DNA of 64,000 bases from positions 20,970,501 to 21,034,500 of the forward strand of contig JAVTVX010000034.1 in NCBI GenBank assembly GCA_033439265.1, in the 5' to 3' direction. This DNA is from Dillenia suffruticosa (taxonomy: Eukaryota > Streptophyta > Magnoliopsida > Dilleniales > Dilleniaceae). Both the position numbers and the translations under genes were made by a program. Shown here one piece after another: positions 11,820-23,680 of this stretch (the first letter of the stretch is position 1; the number at the start of each line of letters is the position of its first letter). Under the pieces are notes generated by a model. That model was not told the DNA's origin. It searched no databases and was given only the letters and a program-made list of their open reading frames with translations.

Positions 11820-12877
11820 GTCTCTAGAAATACATGGCTATTGGACAATGATAGCTTTAAACACATAACTGAGTATGCCACAAGATTCAACTATATGGTG
11901 GAAAGGAAGGGAGGCAAGGTGGTGTTTGGAGACAACTCAAAGTGCAAGATCATCAGTATTGCCAATATATGTAAGTCTCCTATACATGTTGAGCATGTTT
12001 TTCTAGTAAAAGGCTTTAAGCATAATTTGTTGAATATAAGTCAACTACATGTTAGATTCATAGAATCTAGGCAAGACAACATATGTGTAATCAACTTGAC
12101 AATGTAGGAGATGTAGATAAGGCATGTCTGATAGCAGTAGGCCATGACAATACCTGGTTATGACATAGAAGATTACGTAATGAAAGCATGGAACATATCT
12201 CTAAATTAATTAGAAAAGATATAGTCAAGGCTAAGTTAAAATATGAGAAAGATAGATTATGTGATACTTACATGAAGAGAAAATATGTTAGATCATCATT
12301 CAAGCCAAAAAACAAAATATCAACCAGTAGGTCTTTAGAATTATTACACATAGATCTCCTTGGTTCAACTAAAACTTAAAACCTAAGGGAAAAGTATTAT
12401 GGATTTATAATCATTGATGATTACTCTAGATATACTTGGATGCTCTTCTAGTGAGAAAAAAGTAGGCAGCAATGCCTTTATTAAATTGTGCAAAAAAATC
12501 CAAAATGAAAAGGGCTGCACAATAAAGAGTATTATGAGTGACCATAGGAAGGAATTTGAGAATAACCTAATGAAAGACTTCTGTGAAGAAAATAGAATAG
12601 ATCATAACTTCTTAACTCTTAGGACACCTCAACAAAATAGGATTGTAAAAAGAAAGAATACAATACTAGAGGAGATGGCTAAGACATTGCTTTGTAAGCA
12701 TAATGTTTCCAAATACTTCTAAGCAGAAGTTATGAACACAACTTGCTATACTCTAAATAGAGCCTTAATAAGATCAATATTAAAGAAAATAATTTATGAA
12801 CTTTACAATGACCCAAAACCAATCATATCATACTTTCATGTATTTGGATGCAAGTGAGATGTTCTGAATAATGGAAA
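11820..12877 (+). pseudogene. Protease remnant, GAG-pre-integrase and integrase of the SIRE-like element
   Basis: The block WLLDNDS (about 11838) stands where Copia aspartic proteases or their remnants have a D-S-G-like site, so the site is altered. Then come KVVFGDNSKCKI and VKGFKHNLLNISQL, typical of the GAG-pre-integrase region. From about 12150: WL-HRRLRNESMEHISKL, the HHCC zinc region with one cysteine changed, then SRSLELLHIDLLG, DDYSRYTW, SDHRKEFEN and TPQQNRIVKRKN. These are the integrase core positions carrying the D, D and E catalytic residues, with frameshifts between them. The coding stops at NNGNE where the minus-strand Copia inserted and resumes at 20554 with GKFDPNSDEGIF. Confidence 0.82.
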
Positions 12878-12882
12878 CGAGG
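12878..12882. repeat. Target site duplication CGAGG (left copy)
   Basis: CGAGG precedes the left LTR of the minus-strand Copia and recurs at 20549-20553 after its right LTR. Removing the insert plus one copy restores the reading order of the host integrase (NNGNE then GKFDPNSDEG). Confidence 0.93.
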
Positions 12883-13434
12883 TGAAGGATTTATTACACT
12901 ATATGCGCATGCGGAAGCGTATAATTAAAAGTTTCGGAATTTACGGATAAATACCTCGATGTGTATGGCTCCAATAAATTAATCGAAATCATGTAATCGC
13001 TCGTACGGATTGCTCGGTCGGGATGATAATCACGAAATGAACAATCATCATTGTTTCACGACACCTCAATCCAAAGTTCGGTGACCAAATAACGGAAGAA
13101 ATTTCTCATGCCCTCAATTAATTTCTTACCCTAGAAATTAATTTCTCTCTTCATTTCTCTCTAGGCAATCGGTTCTTCATAGTCACCATTGCCTTTATTA
13201 TTTTTCTGAACATTGAACATTTCCTTGACTTTTGTGGAAGACACCAGAAGGCATCATTGGCAGCAGTTGAAAGTAACCTTCCCATTTTCCATTCACATAC
13301 CGGAGAGTGAGAGTGAGAGAATCATGGGGGAGGGAGACATACATAGGGAGTTATTTTGGGATAACTACCCTTATTCAAAAATGTCCATAACTACCCATAT
13401 TCATGATGTTCACGTGGGTACATAACTTCCAACA
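12883..13434 (-). repeat. 3' LTR of the minus-strand Copia
   Basis: On the minus strand it begins TGTTGGAAGTTATG and ends AATAAATCCTTCA. The adjacent bases (13435-13444, AGTGGGAGA-type purines on the minus strand) are the polypurine tract. Confidence 0.93.
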
Positions 13435-14739
13435 TCTCCCACTTACACACGAAGACATTTCACATCCGTCACAAGATCACAACTCATGCGATCTATTACA
13501 TCACTCTATTTGACTTTCATACAGAATTGGGTATCGTGCGACCGGTGAGTACACCTGCAAGCAAAAACTTCTCGATATACCTGTTAAGATGATCAAGGAG
13601 CCATCGTTAGTACAAAAAAAAACTCACTATACCCCAGACTCAACGCAATTATATTCATCGAGCCACTTTTCTCATTGAAAGTGATCCCCAATTATTTACT
13701 CGACTGTGTATTCACTATTATGTTTGAATCCCAATATGGATTAACATAACAGGTCGACCGGTAAATATAACACCATGATATAATGCTGATTGGTCTTCCT
13801 TCCATACTACTAACTTTTAATCTCATCTTATCTGCTTTCCTAGACATACACCGCCAAACCGAATCAACCATGGTTTTTTGGTGATATGCTAAAGTAGCAA
13901 TACCAAAATAAAATCTCAAGAGACAGACGAAAGTCATAAGGGTACAAGAGATCCTATCAAATGGATCTTAGGTCTCACACAGTGGGAACGGGGATCTTTA
14001 ATCATACTATCGTCTCAAATAATAACTCCCACTATTTCTTGATCGTCTTATCACATGCGGTATGAAACACGTGCCACAGTGTTATTCCTCTATCTCTCAA
14101 AAGGGGATATGTCAGATTTCTCTAACACTGTACAGGTATGGGTCTCAGTCTATACAAGACTTCACCCCAGAGATCTCAGAGAGAGTATCTCAGAGACGAT
14201 ATCACTTAACGCAGGTGATATCTGAGATCTCAACCCGGTTATTCACAAGCAACATAGATGTGGGTATGTCCATGTCGGTCATGTCACATATGACCTCATC
14301 CTGAACACACATTAGGGCGACTTATGTTCTAGTAGGGCCACTCTCAAAGTCTCTTACTACTAGAAACCGTCTCATCTCCGCTCACTCAGAGTCGGAGGTG
14401 GTCACTCGTATGAGAGAGTCGACCACGCCTGCCTGACATATCTTTTATCATAACATACTATATAATATATGAGAACAAACTAGTGCAATAAATCAACTTG
14501 TGACTTTATTCAATGCACATGTCATATATGTCAATAAGTATCACAATCAGTACATAGTGAGAAATGATAAATCACATATAAACCCAATGATTCCATATGT
14601 CTCACAGAGGAATCTCTCACAATGGGTTTGATAAAGGGATCAGCCATCTTGCTGTATAAAAAATGTACTTAAACATCACTATATCCTTCTTGGTCATCTC
14701 TTACAAAATCACATATCAATGTGTTTGATTTTTCTGTGA

Positions 14740-15250
14740 TATTTAGGGTTTCAGTTGTAAGTAATGCCAGCCTGATTATCATTACAAATCATTACTGGCC
14801 TCCCACTTTCTGCCACAACCCCTAAGTCATCCAGAAATCTCCGAAACCAAAACATTCCCTTGAACTGCTATTGAGTATGCCACAAACTCAGTCTCTATCA
14901 TAGATAAAGATATATAGATTTGCTTCTTACTTCTCCAAGACATGGTACCACTTATTGAGCAAGACAGCAAAAACTGATGTCGATTTGCATCTATCCAGAT
15001 CGCCACCCTAATCAGCGTCTGAATAGCCAACCAAATGCAAATCGCCTCCTCCGTAACACAAGGAGAGGTCTGTAGTTTTTTTTTACAATATCTCATAATC
15101 TTTTTCACCGCTTTGCAGTGATCCCTTCAAGGATTCAATTGATACCTATTTACCATTTCGACTGCAAAACAAATGTCTGGTCGTGTATGCCTCATCGCAT
15201 ACATTAGACTGTACATTCACTGGCATAAGGGATTCTACTAAACTCCCTTA
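14740..15250 (-). pseudogene. RNase H region of the minus-strand Copia
   Basis: The frame at 15108-14827 (minus) reads IMRYCKKKLQTSPC, then TMSWRSKKQIYISLSMIETEFVAYS, which fits the Copia RNase H block VSWKS-KQ..-S-TEAE-A. The catalytic D-A-D position (SDADFAG in relatives) appears as IDAN after a frame change, and stops occur upstream. It degrades the RNA strand during reverse transcription in working elements. Confidence 0.8.
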
Positions 15251-16230
15251 TTTCGTCCTAAATTATAGGGTACATTTCAAGACTCAGGTCTTTGCTTTTA
15301 GCGATAAGAGTATCTAATAGGCTGAATTCGTTAATCTTGAAATGCTCAAGAATCTTTTTGATGTAGAACTCTTGTTAAAGAGTCAAAATTTTTCTCGAGC
15401 GATCTCTCTAGATCCTTACTCCGAGAATAAACAAAACCTCACCTATATATATTTTTTTATGTTAGTAGTCGACAATAACCATATTTCAATGGTCATTAGA
15501 TACTCTTTGTTGTTTCTGACCAACAGAATATCACGCACATATAAGAATATGATCACAAGAGAATCACTAGAAAGTTTCAAACAAACACAATGATCCTCAT
15601 CGATCATTATGAAACTATAAGATATCACATTCATGTGAAATCTTAGATACCACCGTCTGGATGACTGTTTTTAGGTCATGTTTCAATATCTAAGTCAACA
15701 GACCTTACTCTCATAACCTATTAAAACGAATCCAGAGAGTTGCTCCATGTAGATCTACTCATCCAGACTTCTATTACGGAAAGTGGTCTTTACGTCCATT
15801 TGGTATAACTCCAGATCCTTGTTCGTGACAATCACTAAAGGTAAACGGATCGAGATAAATTGGACTACGACTCCTCGGTAGTCCAACCTCTTAAACTGAT
15901 TGTAACCCTTCGTTACTAGATGGGCTATATACCTCTCAACCGATCCGTCGACCTTTCTCTTGACCTTGAGAACGTTCTTGTTTTCAATGGTTCTCCTACC
16001 CTTAGGAAAATCAACTAGGTCCTTGAGAACTTACTTGTACTCAATGGTCTTTCTGCCCTCTGGCAGATCAACTAGGTCCCAAACCCTGTTGATTTTCATC
16101 GATTTCCTCTATTTATCTATGGCCTTCAATAAATTGTTCTTTACAAAAAAACTCACAAGAGCCTCTTGGATTGTTTTAAATTTCTCATCATTCTCAAGAG
16201 TCACAATGAGGGTTTCACCCTAATTCGGGA
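15250..16230 (-). pseudogene. Reverse transcriptase of the minus-strand Copia, broken catalytic site
   Basis: Reading from 16230 downward on the minus strand: KINRVWDLVDLPEGRKTIE, KVKRKVDGSVERYIAHLV, then LELYQMDVKTTFRN, typical Copia RT blocks. The frame at 15634-15443 has FLYVRDILLVRNN where relatives carry Y-V-D-D, so one catalytic aspartate is arginine. A 57-bp segment is duplicated in tandem (plus-strand 15964-16020 and 16021-16077), repeating the LVDLPEGRKTIE block as LVDFPKGRRTIE. Several stops are present. Confidence 0.85.
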
Positions 16231-16899
16231 AGCAACATTTAAATACGCGCCCTCAATATTTTTACGAGGAGAGAGAACATCTTCACCTTTAGATGGATCG
16301 CTGCCATTAGGACCAAAATCCGTAATAGGTTATTGTGTCCCACCATTGGGCTCACCTAAGTCACTTGGCTCATCCATCTAAATAGAAGGTAAAGTCTCGA
16401 TGGATTTCACCTCACAATGGATCACTCCCACTGGGATAAAGATCCTTAATGGGTTTTTCGATCCCGCCGTAGGATTTAGCTGAGCTACTAAGCTCATCCA
16501 TCGAATAAAAGGTAGAGTCCTAATTGACTTCACCTCTTTTAGAGAAATCATTCTTAGGGAATATGGTATTACGAGACTAAATTTCAATAACAGTGCCGTC
16601 AGTATACTCACTTAAGAACACATACCCCTGTAGTGTTCTGATTATCTTATAAAGATATACTTCTTTTTTCGCGAGCCTTAGTCATCGTGTGGATGTGAAA
16701 AATCGTGATCATACGTGGTACAACCCTATAAGCTCAAGTGGCTAGGGTCAAGATGCGTCCTTGTTCAAAGCTCATATGGGGTACTGACTGTGGATTTTGA
16801 TGGGACACCATTAAGGACGTAGACTGTAGTCAATAAATCATCTCCCCAATTGGAGATAGACAAATTGACATGTGTCATCATAGTTCTCAACATCTCCAA

Positions 16900-17600
16900 C
16901 AAATTCATATTCCTTCTCTCGCTACTTTATTTTGCTAAAGAGTAGCAAGAATAATTAGATGTCTCTTAATTCTCTTTTCGGAAGAGAGTTTTGTAAATTG
17001 TTCAAACAAATACTCCCGCCATCGATCGGTTTTGAGAGTCTTCACTCTCAAGTCTAACTGATTCTCAATTTCGCTAATAAATTTTCTGAAATATTCCAAT
17101 ATCTCAGACTTTTTTTGCGAGACCAGATAGACGTAACTGAAACACGGATAATTATCTAAGAACGAAATAAAGCACTTAGCTCCATTTCGGACTCTCAAGC
17201 TCATAAGGCCACAGATATCAGAGTGAACTGACTACAATGGAGTTTTAACTTTCATTGCATTGCCATATGGTTTTCTTGGAGTTTGGCCGGATAGGCAAAA
17301 CTCACACATGAGCAATTTGAATATGGTTAGCGGATTTAATAAACCACTCGCTGCTAACCGATTCAACATCTTTTGCCGTACATGTCCAAGTCTACTATGT
17401 CATTCTTTACATCTCAATCAACGTAATTAGATGTAAATGTAACAAAAAAATCTAAAGAAATACCATTAAAAAAGAATATATTTTCCAGTGCATATAGTCC
17501 ATCATGGACAAAACCAGAACAAACGAAACAACTGTCATAATTAATAGAAACAATGGAGTTTCCAAAAAAAGGAGAACATATCCTAGGCATTCAAGCAAGG
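16900..17600 (-). pseudogene. GAG-pre-integrase and integrase of the minus-strand Copia
   Basis: On the minus strand: LLMCEFCLSGQTPRKPYG (end of the zinc region), a stop, then SVHSDICGLMSLRVRNGAK, YFISFLDNY-like text, and LDLRVKTLKTDRWREYLFE. The two aspartates (SDICG and KTDRW) and the glutamate (REYL) occupy integrase D-D-E positions. The open part is 17204-16935; frameshifts lie on both sides. Confidence 0.85.
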
Positions 17601-17849
17601 TATTGAAATCAAGTTCCGTCAAATATCTGGAGCGTAAAGAACATCATAGCAAGTATCGCTCCCTCTAACGATGACAAATGCTCTGTTTCTCATGTAAATC
17701 CTCATAACTTGAGGATGTACTCGGCATAACTCTACTTATGCGCTCCTGTATTGAACTACGTGGTTGGTGGCTCCTGACTTTACAATCCATAAAGAAGAGA
17801 AGTCAGCGAGTATCACAATAAATGAGTCAAAAACTCAAATCACGTAAAG

Positions 17850-18900
17850 AAGAAGAATATTCATTCAACTTGTCACACTCAACGAGTGAAATGACCAAGT
17901 CTACCTCAAGCATAGCACTTTATATTGGTCTTATGAAATTCCATCTTCTTGTGCTTTTGTACTTTGCTGTCGGATTTCTTAAATAGTTTCATCTTGCCTG
18001 GATCTCGGGTCCTCTTCTCATGCTTATGCTATTTGTGTTTGGTGTCACGGGAGCCCTTGCTCAACTCCGCTGCATAAGCATGACCCGAATGTAGACTACT
18101 GACCTCCAACGTTCCTCATTGAGCTCACAATGCCTACTCACATCATTGAAAGTATAAATACTCTCATCATACGTGAGATAAGTTTTCATGATCTCCCATG
18201 AATTAGGTAAAAGACTGGATCATACCCAGTACCTGTAACTCATTTGAAATAGACTCACCTGGATCCCTAATATCGGTGATCATACCGACATTTGCATTAA
18301 ATGTTATTTCATTATATGATCAACCATTTTATTATAAGTTATAAACTTATAAATAGCATCCTCACCTCAGGAGCTGAAAAGGGCACCATAATGCTTTTTT
18401 AAAGTGAGTCTAACCGATATAACCATAGGATATTACTCATAAACCGAGATCAAGTCATTGTGCTTTCTATTGATGAGGATTGCCCTAATTTGGCTATCCT
18501 TTTCTTCAATATACGATAAACTTTTTTATCCCGTCTAACATGAGGTATGGTACCCTCCTCGGGACGCACCATCTCATATCTCAAATTTCATACAAATTTT
18601 GCTTCTCAAGAATAAACTGAATTTTCTTGTGAAAAAATTCACAACTGTTACCGTTTATTTATTCTCCTTAAAAAAAATTTATAACAACAGTTTTCTATAC
18701 ATTTAGAGAGATTTGGTAACTCATTGATACTTATTTTCACATTTTGTGTACCCTTCGAATCAACAAATCTCAAATGATTCGAGTGTAGACCCTAATTTGA
18801 GCGTATAAGCCAACGGGCATTGTACACCACAAACCGGAATCGCATCTTACCATTTGGAGTTTAGATTTAGTACAAAAAAAACCCACAAAAAGTCACAAAT
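17850..18900 (-). pseudogene. gag of the minus-strand Copia (broken)
   Basis: Minus-strand frames contain SLLPNSWEIMKTYLTYDE and a following stretch SRHCELNEERWR, which resemble the UBN2 gag block (LP-SWE--K) of Copia elements. Stops and frameshifts are frequent and no zinc knuckle survives clearly. Borders are approximate. Confidence 0.6.
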
Positions 18901-18944
18901 ATGGATATGAGATCCTTAGAAATTGGAAAATTCTAATTCAAAAT

Positions 18945-19500
18945 GACCTGTCTTGCCGTCGGAGGTCTCACGCGCCACCATACGCCGGCAGTAGCCTGGC
19001 GCATGCTCCAGACGGGCGGCGCGTCTGTCTTGCGTTGCCCGCAAACCGACCCGGGTTCGCGGGTCAGGTGCATATCCGGGTCGGGCCCTAATCCAGGTCC
19101 AAACCGACCCGGTCCGCACCCGAGTTATCATGCGCCTGCACACACGTGGCAACATGCTGGTGCAGGTGCAAGACGCTCACAAGGAAATATATAGAGTGTG
19201 AGATAAGACTTGCCATAGCCACTTACCGTGGCTTGGTGGTATGGGGTGCTCAAATAAGCCACGCTATCCTGGGTTTGAATCCAAGTGCCTATACCTCTAG
19301 GAGGCTTTTTTTTTTTTTTTAAACCAACCCGGCGGGTCGGATCTGACCCGGTATGCCCACAAAAACTGTTCACGCACCCCAGAGCGCGTGAACAGCACGC
19401 GCCTACTTGTTGGACCGGGTCTTCTTTGCCCGACGGGTCTGCAAGCGGGTCGTCACGACCCGGTGCCGGAAAAAACAGTTCTGGCCAGTGTTGAGCGCCA
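18945..19500 (-). other. GC-rich leader segment of the minus-strand Copia
   Basis: About 550 bp much richer in G+C than its surroundings, with repeated GACCCGG and CCGGGTC words. It lies between the primer site and gag, so it would be part of the 5' leader of the element's RNA, or an older insertion in it. It contains tRNA-like promoter boxes (next entry). The long minus-strand open frame across it has no recognisable domain. Confidence 0.6.
19195..19321 (+). repeat. tRNA-derived SINE-like segment with poly(T) end
   Basis: A-box-like TGGCTTGGTGG (19229-19239) and B-box-like GGGTTTGAATCC (19271-19282) are spaced as in tRNA genes, followed by GTGCCTATACCTCTAGGAGGC and a run of about 16 T. It does not fold as a full tRNA. 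Plant SINEs carry such internal polymerase III boxes. No clear target duplication was found, so it may have been carried along within the Copia leader. Confidence 0.55.
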
Positions 19501-19902
19501 ATTTCACATGGAAACAGTAATGTAACTTCCAATTATTCTAATTACAATTTATTAGAAGATTTAAGCCGTAATATGGCAAATCTATATTTAAAGTTTCGGC
19601 CCTTCGTGGTCATTTTCGAAACTCCATTTTCCGGCATCCAAAATCATAAGTAATATATCAAAATGTACATCTGAACATGACAAATATTTATATACCATTA
19701 TTGCAGATCAATTCATTTTTAAATTTCACAGATTTAAGGTTTTGTGTCCGTAGGGTCGAAAATTTCGACCGGACTTTTCATAGTCTAAACATACTCTAAA
19801 ATTTACAAAAAAAATATATTCATAATCTACATATCATGGGCAACATCATGGTATAATCGGATTCACGATACTCATCTATGATCCAAGTCTCAAATTTTTT
19901 GA

Positions 19903-19903
<1 letters not shown>

Positions 19904-19937
<34 letters not shown>
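19904..19937. repeat. (TA)n microsatellite in the Copia leader
   Basis: A TA run followed by a T run, about 50 bases from the primer site of the minus-strand Copia. Confidence 0.9.
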
Positions 19938-19938
<1 letters not shown>

Positions 19939-19983
19939 TTTTATGCCCAAAAAAAAGTTTTTTTTTTATAATAAATCCAACGG

Positions 19984-19996
19984 GCTCTGATACCAA
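19984..19996 (-). other. Primer binding site of the minus-strand Copia
   Basis: The plus strand reads CTCTGATACCAA against the LTR; the minus strand is TTGGTATCAGAG, complementary to initiator methionine tRNA. This fixes the orientation. Confidence 0.93.
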
Positions 19997-20548
19997 TGAA
20001 GGATTTATTACACTATATACGCATGCGGAAGCGTATAATTAAAAGTTTCAAAATTTACGGATAAATACCTCGATGTGTATGGCTCCAATAAATTAATCGA
20101 AATCATGTAATCGCTCGTACGGATCGCTCGGTTGGGATGATAATCACGAAATGAACAATCATCATTGTTTCACGACACCTCAATCCAAAGTCTGGTGACC
20201 AAATAACGGAAGAAATTTCTCATGCCCTCAATTAATTTCTTACCCTAGAAATTAATTTCTCTCTTCATTTCTCTCTAGGCAATCGGTTCTCCATAGTCAC
20301 CATTGCCTTTATTATTTTTCTGAACATTGAACATTTCATTGACTTTTGAGGAAGACACTAGAAGGCATCATTGGCAGCAGTTGAAAGTAACCTTCCCATT
20401 TTCCATTCACATACCGGAGAGTGAGAGTGAGAGAATCATGGCGGAGGGAGACATACATAGGGAGTTATTTTGGGATAACTACCCTTATTCAAAAATGTCC
20501 ATAACTACCCATATTCATGATGTCCACGTGGGCACATAACTTCCAACA
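19997..20548 (-). repeat. 5' LTR of the minus-strand Copia
   Basis: 552 bp, the same length as the left LTR, about 97 percent identical by eye. Followed by the CGAGG duplication at 20549-20553. Confidence 0.93.
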
Positions 20549-20553
20549 CGAGG

Positions 20554-22085
20554 CATAGGAAAATTTGATCCAAATAGTGATGAGGGAATTTTTATAGATA
20601 CTCAACCACTCGTAAAGCCTACAAAGTATATACTAAGAGAACTATGATGGTTTAAGAGTCAATTCATGTAGAATTTGATGAGAATGATCTCACAAGTAAG
20701 AAAAGTTTTGATGATGAAGCATTGGATGAGTCAATTAGGGAACCAAAAGGATTAAAGATTGAGAATGCTAAGGAAAAAGTCTCTAAAATGGAAGAAGAGA
20801 TTAAAAATGATCAGGAGACTCCACAGAAGCAAGAGATTAAATTTCCTACGGTGAGGAGAAGTGTAAATGTAGAAAATATGATGGAAAATTTAGAATCTAG
20901 AGTTAGGACTAGATCAGCTCTCTAGAACCAATATAAGTTTTTAGTATTCATAGCACAAATAAAATCTAATATTATAGATGAAGTATTGAGAGATAAAAAT
21001 TGGATTTTAACCATGCAGGAGGTGCTGGATCAGTTTAAAAGAAATGATATTTGGGATCTAGTTTCTAGGCCTGAGAACTATTATAGAAACAAATGGAGTT
21101 TTTAAAAACAAACTTAATGAACATGAAGCAATCACTAGGAACATGACAAGATTGGTAGCTCAGGGCAAAAGTCTAGAAGAAGAAATAGATCTTGATGAAA
21201 CCTATGCCTTTGTAGTAAGATTAGAAGTTATAAGGATGTTACTTGTCTTTGCTTGCCTTGTGAACTTCAGATTATACCAAATGGATGTCAAGAATGTCTT
21301 CTTGAATGGTATAATTAATGAGACTATATATGCAGAGCAATCTCTTGACTTTGAACATGCAAAGAAATGTTAATAGTATAAATTTATGTAGATGACATAG
21401 TGTTTGGAGCCACAAATGAGAACTTTTGCCAAGATTTGCTAAAACCATGCATAGCGAACTTGAGATGAATATGGTGGGAGAGTTGAACTACTTCTTTGGA
21501 TTGCAAATCAAGCAAATGGAGAAGGGTATATTTATTAGTTAATCTAAGTTTACTAAGGAATTAATTAAGAAGTTCAGATTAGAAGGGACTCAAAGGAATG
21601 CAACTCCAGTGAGTACTATAGCCAATCTGGATAATAATGAGAATGGGAAGTCTATGTGCTCTATGTTATATAGAAGTATGATATGATTTTTGTTGTAGTA
21701 AATAGCCTCAAGACCTAAAATCTTTTATAGTGTATAGTTGATGTTAGATTTCAATCCAATTCTAAGAACTCACACATGTTTGCATTCAAAGAGATCGTTA
21801 GATATCTTAACGATACATGTAACTTCATATTATGGTATGATAGGAATTCATTTATCTAGTTACATGGATATTTTGGCACAACTTTGTTGAATATAAATTA
21901 AATAGGAAAAGTACAAGTGACACTTATCAATTTTTTAGAAATATACCAGTATCATGATTTTCTAAAAAATAAAATAGTATTGTTACATCGACCATAAAAG
22001 CTAAGTATATTACTATTGGTCATTATTGTGCTTAGATTTTATGGATTACACATCAGATGAAGGACCATGGATTAGAGCTAGATAA
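20554..22085 (+). pseudogene. SIRE-like reverse transcriptase and RNase H, first part
   Basis: The sequence resumes the host element after the insert: GKFDPNSDEGIFI, then ESIHVEFDE-like text, an acidic linker (20722-20925), and RT blocks VLRDKNWILTMQEVLDQF, RLVAQGKSLEEEIDLDETY, FRLYQMDVKNVFLNG. After ETIYAEQ a deletion of roughly 80 codons leads straight to IYVDDIVFGATNE, where the Y-V-D-D site is intact. RNase H text follows (MYRSMI, SRPKI, VRYLN-like) to MKDHGLELDN at 22085, where a solo LTR interrupts. Many stops make it non-functional. Confidence 0.85.
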
Positions 22086-23450
22086 TGATACGTAATTTTT
22101 ATATCACAATTTCGGATAAGTATACACTAGTCAAATTTTGTGTATAATGCGAATAAGTGTCATTCCCACAAGAATATTTTGTATTAACAACTATAAACTA
22201 CTCTGTCTAAATTGGATAAATCAAATCAAGATTATAAAAATATTAATGAAAACTAAAATCAATTGATAGAAACCCTAATTGATGAAAAACCTATAACATT
22301 AATTTTATCCATTTTCAATCTTTTACAAAACTGAATCTTTCAAATATCTTAAGTGTACTGACTAATGAACTATTATTGATGATAACAGATTTTTCAAAAA
22401 TTGATTTCACCCAATGATCATACAATGAAATCTCTAATTCGATTAATTAAAATGCAATGGTCTTCTAATTTTGATTATATCAGATTACATTAAATTCTAT
22501 GAAAAAATTGTAATCTAGGGTTTCCCCTAAATCACCACTTACGAAATTAATCTTCAGTCAATCTCATAATTTCATGTGGATTTTATTATATTGGACTAAT
22601 CTCTTATAATTATATTAGTCATATATATATTCAATCTCAAATCATACAAAACGTAGGTACCTATATATTTGAAGGATTAAGATCAATAATAAAATCTCAT
22701 CATATAATAATCATGCCAATAAAAGTTAAGGAAAAGAAAAAAATCAAGCTATACAATTAATTAAAGAATAGAATCCATCAAGTGCTAGTAACAAGAAAAT
22801 TAATTAAACATATTAAAGAAAATAAATGAGTTATATGTGGAGAAAGTCAACCCTTCTGCCTTAAAGGTGCCTCTTATTTATAGGACTAAAACTCTAAGTG
22901 AAAAAGTCATGAATTCTTGAAAACTTGGTTTTTTTTTTCTTTGACTTGAAAACTTGCTTATGTGATGATAGATATTATCTTCATACTTTCCCAAAATTTA
23001 GAAATTTCATCTTTATCCTTGATTTTGAAGACTTATGGAGTTTTAAGCAACTTTATCCTAAAAATCACGTATTAGATAAGCTCAATTGATTTTCTTTTTC
23101 AACAAAGACTTGACTTTCTTAAATTTCAGCACTGCAGTAACTTCATCCAAATTTACAAATATCTTCTAGCCTAAATTAAATTCTGAACAATTTACAAGAT
23201 TTGTAGACTTTGAAATCTAGTTTCCAATGCAATAAGAATCAACTCAATCAAACATCAGAGAAGAGAGATAAGCCCAAAATACTATTGCTATTTGTTCAGT
23301 CGAATTTCCTTAAATAAGCCTAAAATTTCCTAAAACGAAAACCACAAATTTAATCAGTAAAATATCATGAAATAAGATTTATAACAGTCCTAAAATTTAT
23401 AAATAAAGGCTAAAATAATATAATTTAATTGTACAAAATTATTGCTATTA
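22086..23450. mobile_element. Solo LTR inserted in the SIRE-like RNase H
   Basis: A 1365-bp segment begins TGATACGTAATT and ends TTGCTATTA. It is flanked by GATAA (22081-22085) and GATAG (23451-23455), a one-mismatch 5-bp duplication. Removing it plus one copy restores the RNase H reading LELDN-VPIRYDKTSTINL without a gap. No gag or pol text is inside, so it is best read as an LTR left by recombination. It ends TA rather than CA, which may be a mutation. Its superfamily cannot be told. Confidence 0.75.
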
Positions 23451-23680
23451 GATAGTGTCCCCATTAGGTACGATAAGACCAGTACCATCAACTTAACTTA
23501 GAATCCAATCCATCATTCAAGAACCAAACACATTCAAGTGAGATATCACTTCATCCAAAATTATGTATTTATCATTCTTTAATACATTGAAATTGACAAA
23601 CAAATCACAGACACATTCACCAAAACTCTCGATAAAAATAGGTGTGTTTGTTATGATTTTTGACTTATCTATACATGAAC
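23451..23680 (+). pseudogene. SIRE-like RNase H, C-terminal part
   Basis: PIRYDKTSTINLT, stop, NPIHHSRTKHIQVRYHFIQ, then IDKQITDTFTKTLDKNR. This is the standard end of Copia RNase H (the SRTKHI-IRYHFIRD block and A-D-I-F-T-K-x-L). Confidence 0.9.

Larger units (their letters stand above)
12883..20548 (-). mobile_element. Minus-strand Copia retrotransposon inserted in the SIRE-like integrase
   Basis: Two LTRs of exactly 552 bp (12883-13434 and 19997-20548) differ by about 14 substitutions and no gaps by eye. Target duplications CGAGG match. The primer site lies inside the right LTR on the minus strand, so the element reads right to left: leader 18945-19990, gag about 17850-18900, integrase 16900-17600, reverse transcriptase 15250-16230, RNase H about 14750-15250, polypurine tract, 3' LTR. 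All coding parts are broken by stops and frameshifts. It is probably among the youngest insertions in the window. Confidence 0.93.

Noticed and set aside
19215-19300. Possible tRNA gene
   Set aside because: A and B boxes are present, but the ends do not pair into an acceptor stem and no anticodon arm is clear; SINE-like is the better reading.
19128-19532. 134-codon open frame, minus strand
   Set aside because: It spans the GC-rich leader and poly(T); no domain, and GC-rich DNA lacks stops by chance.
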